From Bog-532 sp963830385 (GTDB lineage: Bacteria; Actinomycetota; Actinomycetes; Streptosporangiales; Streptosporangiaceae): a DNA stretch of 64,000 nucleotides. Shown here piece after piece: positions 40,320 through 48,869 of the stretch. The translations under genes and the position numbers were made by a program. Where the stretch lies: assembly GCA_963830385.1 (NCBI GenBank), contig CAWHMD010000002.1, forward strand, positions 992,001 to 1,056,000, given 5' to 3'. Positions within the stretch are counted from its first letter, which is position 1; the number at the start of each line of letters is the position of its first letter. A model generated the notes under the pieces. That model was not told where the DNA came from, did not search any database, and worked only from the letters and a program-made list of their open reading frames with translations.

Positions 40320-41921
40320 GTGATCTCCGCCGAACCGTCCGCCGAAGCGCGCCAGCGCGGGCGCGGTGACGGCGGCCAGCCGGGATTGCGGCTGCGCTGG
40401 GCCCTGCCGGTCGCGCTGGCGGGCGGGCTGCTGCTGGCAGCGTCGTTCCCGCCGCTGGGGATCTGGCCGCTGGCCCTGCTGGGCACCGCCCTGCTGACGG
40501 TGGCGCTGGCGGGCCGGAGCCTGCGCGCCTCGTTCCTCACCGGGCTGGTGTTCGGGGTGGCCTTCTTCTTCCCGTTGCTGTCCTGGGTGCTGAACGTCTG
40601 GTGGTTCGCGTGGGTGGCCCTGGCCGGCGGGTCGGTGGTGATCCTGGCCGTGCTCGCGGTGGCGCAGCGGATGCTGCTGCGGCTGCCGGGCTGGCCGCTC
40701 GCGGTGGCGGGCTGGTGGGTGAGCCTGGAAGCGCTGCGCGACCGGTTCCCGTTCGGCGGGTTCCCGTGGGGGCGGCTGGCCATGAGCCAGGCCTCCGCGC
40801 CGAGCGCGGGCTGGGCCGCGGTCGGCGGCGCGCCGGTCCTCAGCTTCGTGGTCGCGCTGGTCGGCGCCACCCTGGCCTGGCTGATCCTGTCCGCCCTGGG
40901 CCGGCGCTCGCTGCGGACGCTGGCGGCCGGCGGGCTGGCGGTGGCGGCGGCGGCCGGGCTGGCGGCGTCCGGGGCGCTGCTGCCGGTCGATTCCACCGCG
41001 GGCGCCCCGGCCGCGGAGGTGGCGGCCGTCCAGGGGAACGTGCCGCGCGCCCGCAACCTGCCCCAGGAACTCAACGACACCGAGGTGACGCAGAACCACA
41101 CCCGCGCCACCGAGCAGCTGGCCGCCCAGGTCAAGGCGGGCCGCAAGCCCGCCCCGGACCTGGTGATCTGGCCGGAGAACTCGACCGACCTGGACCCGTT
41201 CATCTACCCGGCCATCAAGCAGCAGATCACGTCCGCGCTGAACGCCATCGGCCGGCCGCTGCTGGTCGGCGAGGTGCTGAACAACCCGCAGCTCAACGTG
41301 GGCCAGCTGTGGACGCCGGGGCACGGGGCCGGGGCCATCTACGCCAAGCGGCAGCTGGTGCCGTTCGGCGAGTACATCCCCTGGCGGGGCTTCGTCAGCA
41401 AGCTGACCTCGCTGACCACCCTGCAGCCGGTCGACTTCGCTCCCGGACACTCGGCGGTGGTGTTCCGGGCCGGCCGGATCAGGCTGGGCGACGTGATCTG
41501 TTACGAGGTCGGCTTTGACCGGCTGGTCCGGTCCGAGGTCACGGCGGGCGCCAACCTGCTGACCGTGCAGACCAACGACGCCGACTTCGAGATCGACGGG
41601 CAGACCGGGGAGTCGGAGCAGCAGCTGGCCATGGCCAGGATCCGGGCGGTCGAATCGGACCGCGCGGTGGTGGTGGCCTCCACCACCGGGGTGAGCGCGA
41701 TCATCGCCCCGGACGGGCGGCTGATCACCCACAGCGGGACCTGGCAGCAAGCGGTGCTGGAGGCCCGGGTACCGCTGATCACCCACCGGACCTGGGCCGA
41801 CGACGCGGGGGCATGGCCCGAGTGGGTAATCGTGGGGCTGACCGCGCTGGCCCTGGTGGCCGCGGTGGGCACGCGTACCCGGGAACGGCGGGCCCGGCCG
41901 GCCACGGGATCCGGCCGGTAG
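40320..41921 (+). CDS. lnt: Apolipoprotein N-acyltransferase
   Basis: A 533-residue Lnt, which N-acylates the lipid-modified Cys of lipoproteins at the outer face of the membrane. The N-terminal half has about seven helices (ALPVALAGGLLLAASFPPLG, FGVAFFFPLLSWVLNVWWFA). The nitrilase-like periplasmic domain carries the full triad: Glu286 in VIWPENSTD, Lys343 in AIYAKRQLVPFGEY and Cys394 in GDVICYEVGFD. One more helix lies near the C-terminus. GTG 40320 is chosen because it starts just before the first helix, although the open frame extends upstream. The L,D-transpeptidase gene follows after 40 bp. Confidence 0.93.
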   Translation: MISAEPSAEARQRGRGDGGQPGLRLRWALPVALAGGLLLAASFPPLGIWPLALLGTALLTVALAGRSLRASFLTGLVFGVAFFFPLLSWVLNVWWFAWVALAGGSVVILAVLAVAQRMLLRLPGWPLAVAGWWVSLEALRDRFPFGGFPWGRLAMSQASAPSAGWAAVGGAPVLSFVVALVGATLAWLILSALGRRSLRTLAAGGLAVAAAAGLAASGALLPVDSTAGAPAAEVAAVQGNVPRARNLPQELNDTEVTQNHTRATEQLAAQVKAGRKPAPDLVIWPENSTDLDPFIYPAIKQQITSALNAIGRPLLVGEVLNNPQLNVGQLWTPGHGAGAIYAKRQLVPFGEYIPWRGFVSKLTSLTTLQPVDFAPGHSAVVFRAGRIRLGDVICYEVGFDRLVRSEVTAGANLLTVQTNDADFEIDGQTGESEQQLAMARIRAVESDRAVVVASTTGVSAIIAPDGRLITHSGTWQQAVLEARVPLITHRTWADDAGAWPEWVIVGLTALALVAAVGTRTRERRARPATGSGR

Positions 41922-41961
41922 CCTGGGCACGACGTTGCCAGGCGGACCATGGAGGATCAGC

Positions 41962-43365
41962 GTGCTGGGCAGTAACGGCACCCCAGACCGAGGACTGCGG
42001 AAGCCAGCGGGCGCCGTCGGGCTGGCGGTACTGGCCCTGGTGCTGGCCGCCTGCTCCAGCGGTGGCTCGGGCGGCCACGGCACCAGCGCCAAGAGCTCGG
42101 TCAAGCCGGTGTCCCGGGCCTCGATCGCGGCGACCGACATCAAGATCACCCCAGCCGGCGGCACCCAGGACGCGGACCCGTCGGCCGGCGTCACGGTCAC
42201 CGCGACCCACGGCAAGCTGAAGAGCGTCGTGGTGAGCCCCGGCTCCGGCCCCGGCGCCGGCGCCGGCTCCTCGGGCGCCTCGCCGTCCGCATCCGCGTCG
42301 GCGTCACCGTCCGGCTCGGCCGGCACCTCGGCCGCCAACTCGGTCCCGGGCAGCCTGAGCTCCGGCAACAAGGTGTGGCACACGCAGTGGACGCTCAGCC
42401 CCGGCCAGAGCTACACGGTCACCGCGTCGGCCACCGTGGCCGGCCAGGGCACGCTGACCCGGACGCTGTCGTTCCGCACGCTCAGCCCGGGCAAGACCTT
42501 CCACACCCAGATCTTCGAGGGCTACCAGCAGACCTACGGCGTGGGCATGCCGATCATGCTGACGTTCAGCGAGCCGATCACCAACCGGGCCGCGGTCGAG
42601 CGCGCACTCCAGCTGACCACGTCCAATCCGGTGGTGGGGGCCTGGTACTGGGACAACAGCCAGCACCTGTACTTCCGGCCGGAGAACTACTGGCCGGCCG
42701 GGACCAAGGTCTCGCTCGACGCGCACCTGGCCGGGGTCGAGGGCGCCAGCGGGATGTACGGCGCGGCCGACCTGACCCAGAGCTTCAATATCGGCGACTC
42801 GGTGATCGCGGTGACCAGCGCCACCGCCCACGAGACGAAGATCTACATCAACGGCGGCCTCAAGTACACCTGGCCGGCCAGCACCGGCAAGGCCAGTACG
42901 GCCACGCCCAACGGCACCTACGTCTCCATCGAGAAGGAGAACCCGGTCCGCATGATCGGCGGCACCAAGGGCACTGCGGGCTACTACGACGAGCTGGTGC
43001 CCTACTCGGTGCGGTTCACGTTCAGCGGCGACTACATGCACGACGCGCCGTGGTCGGTCGGCGACCAGGGCAGCAGCAACGTCAGCCACGGCTGCGTGAA
43101 CCTCTCCCCGGCCGACTCCGCGATCTACTACAACCTGGCGGTGCCCGGCGACCCGGTCACCGTCACCGACAGCACCAAGGCCGGCAAGTGGGACGACGGC
43201 TGGACCGAATGGTTCCTGAGCTGGAGCGATTTCCTCAAGGGGAGCGCGCTGCACCAGGCCGTCAAGGCCGGCCCGGACGGCAGCACGTTCGTCGACCCGT
43301 CGACGGTGCCGGCCCCCACGATCGGCGCGACAACCGGGCCGGTGCCGGGAAACTGGACGGCCTGA
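41962..43365 (+). CDS. L,D-transpeptidase lipoprotein (YkuD with Ig-like domains)
   Basis: A 467-residue lipoprotein that would form 3-3 peptidoglycan cross-links. The lipobox LVLAAC places the lipidated Cys at residue 31. Two Ig-like domains follow (residues about 55-260, with a Ser/Ala/Gly linker near 110-135), then the YkuD domain with the canonical NVSHGCVNL motif (His376, Cys378). This matches the LdtMt2-like actinobacterial type. GTG 41962 has GGAGGA six bases upstream; earlier in-frame codons read through that site. Next to lnt, and probably in its operon, which fits a lipoprotein of the envelope. Confidence 0.92.
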   Translation: MLGSNGTPDRGLRKPAGAVGLAVLALVLAACSSGGSGGHGTSAKSSVKPVSRASIAATDIKITPAGGTQDADPSAGVTVTATHGKLKSVVVSPGSGPGAGAGSSGASPSASASASPSGSAGTSAANSVPGSLSSGNKVWHTQWTLSPGQSYTVTASATVAGQGTLTRTLSFRTLSPGKTFHTQIFEGYQQTYGVGMPIMLTFSEPITNRAAVERALQLTTSNPVVGAWYWDNSQHLYFRPENYWPAGTKVSLDAHLAGVEGASGMYGAADLTQSFNIGDSVIAVTSATAHETKIYINGGLKYTWPASTGKASTATPNGTYVSIEKENPVRMIGGTKGTAGYYDELVPYSVRFTFSGDYMHDAPWSVGDQGSSNVSHGCVNLSPADSAIYYNLAVPGDPVTVTDSTKAGKWDDGWTEWFLSWSDFLKGSALHQAVKAGPDGSTFVDPSTVPAPTIGATTGPVPGNWTA

Positions 43366-43380
43366 CCGGCGAGAACACGG

Positions 43381-43413
43381 CGGCGCCCCGGGACCCTGGG
43401 TCCCGGGGCGCCG
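43381..43413. terminator. Perfect 15-bp terminator hairpin
   Basis: Arms CGGCGCCCCGGGACC (43381-43395) and GGTCCCGGGGCGCCG (43399-43413) are perfectly complementary around a 3-base loop, 15 bp after the L,D-transpeptidase stop and 27 bp before the convergent gene's stop. It probably ends transcription from both sides. Confidence 0.9.
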
Positions 43414-43440
43414 TGTTCGTCACTGGTCAGGCCGCTCAGC

Positions 43441-44955
43441 TCACATGCCCGAGGGGTCCATGAGCTGGTGGTGATGGCGGCCCCACCGCCGCTGGCCCGG
43501 CCCCGGCATCCGGCCGTGGCCGCTGCTGGCCCGCTGCTGGGTGGTGTCGAGGGTGGCGGCGGTGGCGGCGCCGTCCTGGTTCAGGGTCACCGTGACCGGG
43601 TCGGTCAGGCCGTACTTCTGGCAGTTGAGGTTGGTGAACGACATGCTCAGCCGGTTGGCCATGAACGTGAACAGGTTGTCGCCGGTACCCGGCACCGGCG
43701 TCGGCGCGCCGGCGAACCGGCCCTGGTTGGCCGCCAGGAACGGCGTCTGGACGTTGACCATGTTCTGGCAGTAGTTCGCGGGGCTGTCGTCCCGGTTGTT
43801 GGCCGAGCTGACCGGGTCCTGGCCCACCTCGGACCGGTAGAGGTTGGTCTTCCACAGGCTGGCGTCGTTGTTGACCAGCACCATCTCGTCGTTCTCGGGG
43901 ATCAGCGCGATCGGTGCGCGCTGGCTGCGGGCCGCCTGCAGTTCGTCCAGGGCCTGCGAGGTCCCCGGCGTGCCGCCCTGGGACAGGTCCGGCGCCTGCA
44001 TCGCATGGCAGCCGAGGGCCGGGTCGACGAACGCGTCCAGCAGCAGGTTGTCGCTGCCGTTGTTGATCTTCTGCGCGCCGCCCAGCGCTGCCTCGTTGGC
44101 CTGGTTGTCCTGCGCGGTCTGCCCGTTGCCGGTCAGCAGGTAGGTCGAGGTCACGTTGTCGCTCTGGTCCTGGTCGACGATCTGGAAGGACCGGGTGGTC
44201 GGGCAGGCCTGGCCGGTCTTCGGCGAACGGCCCGCCGACGGGACCCGCAGCCGGCCCTCGCGCGCGGCCCGGAAGGCCGCCTGGAAGAACTGCGTCCCGT
44301 TGCAGTACGACACCTGCCCGAAGATCGACGAGCCGAGCCCGTCGGTGCAGTTGCCCTCGCGCAGCGCGCGCCGGTTCGCACCGACCTGGGTCAGGTTGGT
44401 GCCGTTGAACCCGAAGTCGATCGTGACCACCGCGCCACGGGGCAGCCGCGGCACGACCGGGGCGATCGCGGCCTTGGTGCCCGCGGTGATCACCAGCGGC
44501 TCATAGACCGCCAGGCGGCCGGTGCGCGGATCGAGGATCGTGGCCTGGACGAACGCGCCCAGGCTGGCGAAGTTCGCCATCGTGCAGCCGGAGTCCTGTG
44601 GCGAGGCGCCGTCGGTCCCGGTCAGCTGGTACGGAGTAGCCAGGCCCACGGCGGTCAGCGGGTGCGCCGGGACGATGATGTCGCAGCTGACGTTGGCGGC
44701 CTGAGTCGTGGCCGGCGCCGGCGCCGAGGCCGACGGAGCCGCCGACGGACTCCCCGAGGGACCGGCGGAGCCGCTGGCCGACGGGGTGGCGGCCGCCTCG
44801 GCCGCCTGCTGGATCGACGTGTGCTGGGTCCCTCCCGAGACGCCCAGGATGATCCCCAGCGTCAGGCCAAGCGCCATCGGGATACCCAGCGGTACAGCCC
44901 AGCGGGCCGCGCGGCTGCGCGGATCACGCCACGTGGACCGGTGCCCGGTTGGCAT
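43441..44955 (-). CDS. Unknown signal-anchored, disulfide-rich extracellular protein
   Basis: A 504-residue protein. Residues 20-42 form one transmembrane helix (AVPLGIPMALGLTLGIILGV) after a basic cytoplasmic end. Residues about 50-88 are a Thr/Ser/Pro/Ala linker, and the remaining 400 residues are an extracellular domain with eight Cys (as in SGCTMANFASLGAFVQATIL, GNCTDGL, LGCHAMQAPDL, NYCQNMVNVQ, LNCQKYGLTD). The end is His/Arg-rich (RRWGRHHHQLMDPSGM). GGAGG precedes the ATG by seven bases. No enzyme motif or known family is seen. It lies between two L,D-transpeptidase genes, so an envelope role is likely. Confidence 0.82.
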   Translation of the reverse strand: MPTGHRSTWRDPRSRAARWAVPLGIPMALGLTLGIILGVSGGTQHTSIQQAAEAAATPSASGSAGPSGSPSAAPSASAPAPATTQAANVSCDIIVPAHPLTAVGLATPYQLTGTDGASPQDSGCTMANFASLGAFVQATILDPRTGRLAVYEPLVITAGTKAAIAPVVPRLPRGAVVTIDFGFNGTNLTQVGANRRALREGNCTDGLGSSIFGQVSYCNGTQFFQAAFRAAREGRLRVPSAGRSPKTGQACPTTRSFQIVDQDQSDNVTSTYLLTGNGQTAQDNQANEAALGGAQKINNGSDNLLLDAFVDPALGCHAMQAPDLSQGGTPGTSQALDELQAARSQRAPIALIPENDEMVLVNNDASLWKTNLYRSEVGQDPVSSANNRDDSPANYCQNMVNVQTPFLAANQGRFAGAPTPVPGTGDNLFTFMANRLSMSFTNLNCQKYGLTDPVTVTLNQDGAATAATLDTTQQRASSGHGRMPGPGQRRWGRHHHQLMDPSGM

Positions 44956-46114
44956 CCATCCACCTCCAGAGTCTGTTCAGGGAAGCTCTCGGTGGATCAC
45001 CGTAGACCCGGCTTTGAGGCGACATGTAGCAAATCTGAAATATTTGCCCGTTGTCCGATTCGTACCGATTCCAGGCCGATAGCGAGAATGAACTTATTAC
45101 GATGTGCTTACGTCCCTGATCAGAGACTCGTGATCGGCGCGAGATAACCCTGTGATCTGCGCGCACCGGCCGCCCCGGGCCCCAGGAAAACTCATTTCGG
45201 CACTATCTGTTACCGAAGCACCGACTCCTCGTGACCATCGGGGCGGCGGGCGGCGGGGCCCCGCCCGCGCTGACCTGCGATCGGCCCAGGGTGGGCGAGC
45301 CCGGTGCGGCCTCCGTGCTCGATGGCGCCACTGGGGTGCGTGATCACCCGAGCGATGGCGCCCATTGCGCAGATAGCGGGCGAAGGCTCGCGTAGCGGGG
45401 TCAACCGGGGAAACAGCGCATATCCGCCGGAGCCGGGCGGCGGCTGCGGGCGGCCCGGCCGCAACGAGGCCGCCGAGGTGGCAAACCCCGCGTTACAGCA
45501 GGTCAGGCGGGCTGTGAGTAGCAGGGAAGGCAGAAAGTGAATTACTTCGTCGCGAGTTTGCCGAACCGGCGAAAAGGGCAGCTGATTGAACGCCATTTCG
45601 CCCGGCAAATATAACGCGGCAGCCGGGGCTCGGCACCAAAGCGTAATTCCCTTTTCAAAAATATTAAAAAGGGTTCTGCGGGCAGGCGCCTTTTCGGCTT
45701 GGTTGGGGCGGAGCCACCCGGACCGGAACGCCGGCCCCGCTGGCACGACGCAGCCGGTCAGCGCTCGCGGTCCGAAGTGGTACGGCTACGGAAAGGCACC
45801 CGACAACCATCGGCGTATGAGCGGCGTCCTAAGAGGGCACGCTGATCTTGAGGGTCGGCGCGCGGAAGGCGGGGATGGTTGCAGATGCATAAAAAAACTC
45901 CACCATGGGCGGGATGGGTTATAGCCTGTGGCGAAGTGCGCCAGCTTCGCCTGGCCACCCGCCCGCCAGGCACCTGTTCTCTCCGCAGTCTGATGGCCCC
46001 GGATCCCAGTGGGGCGGCTTTGCCGTACCCCCGGACCGGCGGAACCCTGAACTGTGTCTCAAACGTTACTGATCTTGGTACATACAGCTTTGATTGAGGG
46101 AGCGAGGAGCGGGC
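44956..46114. other. Long intergenic region (about 1.1 kb)
   Basis: No supported gene in over 1.1 kb between the divergent unknown secreted protein and the second L,D-transpeptidase. It includes an AT-rich island near 45600-45680 with a CCCTTTT/AAAAGGG hairpin (45649-45655, 45667-45673), GC-rich blocks with many short dyads, and an ECF-type promoter at its right end. The length suggests a long regulatory leader or a small RNA, but no known riboswitch was recognised. Confidence 0.6.
46041..46067 (+). promoter_or_regulatory. ECF-sigma (SigE-like) promoter of the second L,D-transpeptidase
   Basis: GGAACC (46041-46046), 17-bp spacer, CGTT (46064-46067). This agrees with the GGAAC / CGTT consensus known for envelope-stress ECF sigma factors of Streptomyces and Mycobacterium. 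Transcription would begin about 40 bp before the GTG start at 46115. Confidence 0.6.
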
Positions 46115-47359
46115 GTGTCTGATTCGGGTTGGTTCCGACGTCTGACGTCACCGGGGGGAGCCGGGCGGTCGCGGGCGAGAAGGTCGCTGGTGATCACCGG
46201 GATCGCCGCTGCCCTCGTGCTCGCCGCGGGCCTCGTCGTGCTGGCGGTCAACCCGGGCCAGGCCCCGCTGCGGACCACGTCGGTCGCGTCCTCGCGGCAC
46301 ACCTCGGGCAAGGCGGCACCCAAGCCCACCCACACCGTCATCCCCGCGCCCGCGATCACGATCACCTCGGTGACACCCGGCTCCAACTCGGACAGCGTCA
46401 ACGGCACCAGCGCGATCACGGTCGGTTTCTCCGCGCCGCTGTCGCCGGGCACGCCGCTCCCCAAGATCTCGCCGTCCACCGAGGGCTCCTGGAAGGTCAG
46501 CGGCAGCACCGCCACCTTCACCCCCTCGATGGGCTTCCCCGAGGACACCAAGGTCACGCTGACGATCCCCAGCGGCACGGACGGCATGCGGTCGAAGGCC
46601 GGGGTGAAGAAAAATGCGGGCGGTTACCTGGCCACCTCGTTCAGCCGCAGCTTCACCACCGGCTCGTACTCCACGCTGCGGCTCCAGCAGCTGCTGGCGG
46701 AGCTCGGCTACCTGCCGCTGAGCTGGAGCCCGGACGGTTCCGGCATCTCCGCGACGGACAGCGCGGCCCAGGTGGCGGCGGCCTACACCCCGCCGTCCGG
46801 CAGCTTCAGCTGGGACAGCGGTTACCCGTCGGCGCTGCACAGCTTGTGGTCGGAAGGGTCGAGCAACCTCATCGTCACCGGCGCGATCCGGGCCTTCGAG
46901 TCCGAGCACAACATGACGATGGACGGCGAGGCCGGCCCGGCCGTCTGGGCTGACCTGATGAAGGACGTGGCGGCCGGCCACAGCAACAGCAACGGCTACA
47001 CCTACGCGCTGGCCAGCAAGAGCGACCCCGAGTCGCTGACGATCTGGCACGACGGCAAGCAGGTCCTGTCGACGCCGGCCAACACCGGCATCCCGGCCGC
47101 GCCGACCGCCGACGGCACGTTCCCGGTCTACGAGAGGCTGCCGTTCCAGATCATGAAGGGGACCAACCCGGACGGCAGCAAGTACGCCGACCCGGTGTAC
47201 TGGATCTCCTACTTCGACGGCGGCGACGCGGTGCACTACTTCGACCGCGGCTCGTACGGCTTCCCGCAGAGCCTGGGCTGTGTGGAGCTGCCGGAGAGCT
47301 CGGCCCACACCGCCTACGACTACCTGAGCTACGGCAGCCTGGTCACCGTCAGCGGGTGA
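46115..47359 (+). CDS. L,D-transpeptidase family protein with SLGC variant motif
   Basis: A 414-residue membrane-anchored protein. One helix near residues 27-46 (RSLVITGIAAALVLAAGLVV), an Ig-like domain (about 80-180), a peptidoglycan-binding-like helical region (LRLQQLLAELGYLPL ... AIRAFESEHNMTMDGEAGPA), and a C-terminal YkuD domain ending GFPQSLGCVELPESSAHTAY. The catalytic Cys389 is present, but the usual His of SHGC is Leu387. GTG 46115 has GAGGAG five bases upstream. An ECF-type promoter precedes it. The 3' end overlaps the convergent DUF2064 gene by 11 bp. Confidence 0.88.
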   Translation: MSDSGWFRRLTSPGGAGRSRARRSLVITGIAAALVLAAGLVVLAVNPGQAPLRTTSVASSRHTSGKAAPKPTHTVIPAPAITITSVTPGSNSDSVNGTSAITVGFSAPLSPGTPLPKISPSTEGSWKVSGSTATFTPSMGFPEDTKVTLTIPSGTDGMRSKAGVKKNAGGYLATSFSRSFTTGSYSTLRLQQLLAELGYLPLSWSPDGSGISATDSAAQVAAAYTPPSGSFSWDSGYPSALHSLWSEGSSNLIVTGAIRAFESEHNMTMDGEAGPAVWADLMKDVAAGHSNSNGYTYALASKSDPESLTIWHDGKQVLSTPANTGIPAAPTADGTFPVYERLPFQIMKGTNPDGSKYADPVYWISYFDGGDAVHYFDRGSYGFPQSLGCVELPESSAHTAYDYLSYGSLVTVSG

Positions 47360-48050
47360 CCAGGGCGGGCGCCCGGCGCAGCAGCGGCTCGTCCAGCTCG
47401 GCGGGCGCCCCCAGGATCGCGGTCAGCGTGGCCGCGAACCGGCTGGCCGGAGTCAGCCGGGCCACCCGGGCCGCTTCGGCCAGGGTGTCCACGTCGACCA
47501 GCTCCGGCGTCATGTGGATGCGCAGCCCGGCCTGGATCAGCCGGACCAGCTGAGCCCGCCCGGTGATCGGCTCGGACATCGGCACGCCGAGGGTGAGGGC
47601 GGGCGCGGGGCGGCGCAGGCCCAGCAGCCAGAACCCGCCGTCCTCGGCCGGCCCGAAGGCGGCGTCGGCCATGGTCCGGGTCAGCGGCTCGGCCGCGGCC
47701 TCCAGCATCCCGGCGGTGACCTGCGGGGTGTCCATGCCGATGAGCAGGGTCGGCAGCGGCAGCCCGCCGTAGGTGTCCCACATCGCGGCGGCGATCCGCT
47801 CGTCCAGGCCGTCGCCCCGCTGCGGGATCACCTCGAAGCCCTCCGGCAGCCAGAAGCCGGGCTCACCGGCCAGGCACAGCACCCGCCGCACCACCCGGGT
47901 CCGGCGGACCGCCTCCAGCGTGTCGGCCAGCGCGGCCTCGGCCAGCGTGGCCGCCTCCCGCGGGGAGAACGGCGGGGTGAGCCTGGTCTTGACCCGGCCG
48001 GGCACCGGCTCCTTGGCCAGCACGACGATCTGGGCGGCCAGGTCGCTCAT
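47349..48050 (-). CDS. DUF2064 / TIGR04282-type glycosyltransferase
   Basis: A 233-residue protein of the DUF2064 family, GT-A-fold proteins related to nucleotidyl- and glycosyltransferases. The N-terminal motif is IVVLAKEPVPGRVKTRLTPP, then LIGMDTPQVTAGMLEAAAEP (Asp of the metal site) and AFGPAEDGGFWLLGLRRPAP. Proteins of this type are often paired with a GT2 enzyme, as here: its ATG overlaps the upstream GT2 stop by 4 bp (ATGA). Donor and acceptor sugars are unknown. TIGR04282 members in some bacteria lie in arsenosugar clusters, but no arsenic gene is present in this window. Confidence 0.87.
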   Translation of the reverse strand: MSDLAAQIVVLAKEPVPGRVKTRLTPPFSPREAATLAEAALADTLEAVRRTRVVRRVLCLAGEPGFWLPEGFEVIPQRGDGLDERIAAAMWDTYGGLPLPTLLIGMDTPQVTAGMLEAAAEPLTRTMADAAFGPAEDGGFWLLGLRRPAPALTLGVPMSEPITGRAQLVRLIQAGLRIHMTPELVDVDTLAEAARVARLTPASRFAATLTAILGAPAELDEPLLRRAPALVTR

Positions 48051-48697
48051 GACGCGAGCACCTTGCGCATGTCCCGGACCGTCCGCACGGTACCGCCGAC
48101 CGTGCCGGTGACCTTCGATTTCCCGGTCCGGGAGTAGTACGGGACGTCCCGTTCGCACACCCGCCAGCCGGCCTCGGCCGCCCGGACCACCGTCTCCAGC
48201 GGGTACCCGAACCGGCGGTCGGAGATGGGCAGGGCCAGCAGGTCCTCGCGCCGGGCCGCCCGCATCGGGCCGATGTCGTGCACCCGGACCCCGGACCGGC
48301 GGCGCAGCGCGGCCGCGATCACGACGTTCCCGAGCCGCGCGTGGGCCGGCCAGGCACCCGCGCCCTCGGGGCGGCGGCGGCCCATCGCCAGGTCGGCCCA
48401 GCCGCTCTGGACCAGCCCGGACACCGCCGAAAGGTCGGCCGGGTCGAGAGATCCGTCGGCGTCCATGAAGCAGACGATGTCGGCCTTGGCGGCCTCGAGG
48501 CCCGCGTGGCAGGCGGCGCCGTAACCGCGCCGGGGCACGTGGACGACGGTGGCGCCGAGGTTGGCGGCGATCTCCGGCGAGCCGTCGTCGGAGCCGTTGT
48601 CCGCCACGATCGGCCGGTAGCCGGCCGGCATCCGCGTCAACAGCCAGGGCAGGGCGCCTGCTTCGTTCAGGCACGGCAGGACGACATCGATCTCCAT
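48047..48697 (-). CDS. Family 2 glycosyltransferase
   Basis: A 216-residue GT2 enzyme (DPM1-like). The donor-binding start is IDVVLPCLNEAGALPWLLTR, the metal-binding motif is CFMDADGSLDP and ADNGSDDGSPEIAANLGATV is typical. It has no C-terminal membrane helix. A -10-like TAGATT (48704-48709, read on minus) ends six bases before the ATG, suggesting a leaderless message. The 11-bp-repeat motif at 48744-48759 lies just upstream. It is translationally coupled to the DUF2064 gene downstream. Confidence 0.9.
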   Translation of the reverse strand: MEIDVVLPCLNEAGALPWLLTRMPAGYRPIVADNGSDDGSPEIAANLGATVVHVPRRGYGAACHAGLEAAKADIVCFMDADGSLDPADLSAVSGLVQSGWADLAMGRRRPEGAGAWPAHARLGNVVIAAALRRRSGVRVHDIGPMRAARREDLLALPISDRRFGYPLETVVRAAEAGWRVCERDVPYYSRTGKSKVTGTVGGTVRTVRDMRKVLAS

Positions 48698-48743
48698 GGC
48701 GCGAATCTACGACCGGGACCCCGTCGCAAAAGGGGCAAAAGCG

Positions 48744-48820
48744 CTTACGAAACTGTGACGCCGGGCGGCCGCCGGCGGGGGCCGCGACCTGGCCTTACTG
48801 GGGCCTTACGGACTGGTGAC
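48744..48820. promoter_or_regulatory. Two OmpR-type direct-repeat sites in the GT2/epimerase gap
   Basis: CTTACGAAACTGTGAC (48744-48759) and CTTACGGACTGGTGAC (48805-48820) share TTAC and TGAC elements exactly 11 bp apart. At the second, a further TTAC stands 11 bp upstream (48795), giving three 11-bp repeats: CCTTACTGGGG, CCTTACGGACT, GGTGACAGGGG. Such phased repeats are the usual targets of OmpR/PhoB-family regulators. They lie between the divergent GT2 and epimerase genes. A third copy is at 52760-52775. Confidence 0.72.
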
Positions 48821-48869
48821 AGGGGCCGGGGGCGGCCCCGGCCGGGCCGGCACGTGGTTGGCTCCGGCT

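Noticed and set aside
40293..42383. A 696-codon minus-strand ORF opposite lnt
   Set aside because: The plus strand encodes the complete Lnt triad; the antisense product is low complexity.
45361..45480. c-di-AMP riboswitch in the long gap before the L,D-transpeptidase
   Set aside because: Some GC-rich pairings and an AACCGGGGAAAC-like segment were noticed, but the conserved core of the class could not be aligned by eye.
45210..45924. Two medium ORFs in the 1.1-kb gap (45210-45746 minus, 45586-45924 plus)
   Set aside because: No ribosome sites, no recognisable domains and poor codon pattern for this genome, including AT-rich stretches.
47349..48697. Arsenosugar biosynthesis locus suggested by the DUF2064/TIGR04282 protein
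   Set aside because: No arsenic methyltransferase, radical SAM or arsenic resistance gene occurs in the window; the context is envelope glycans.
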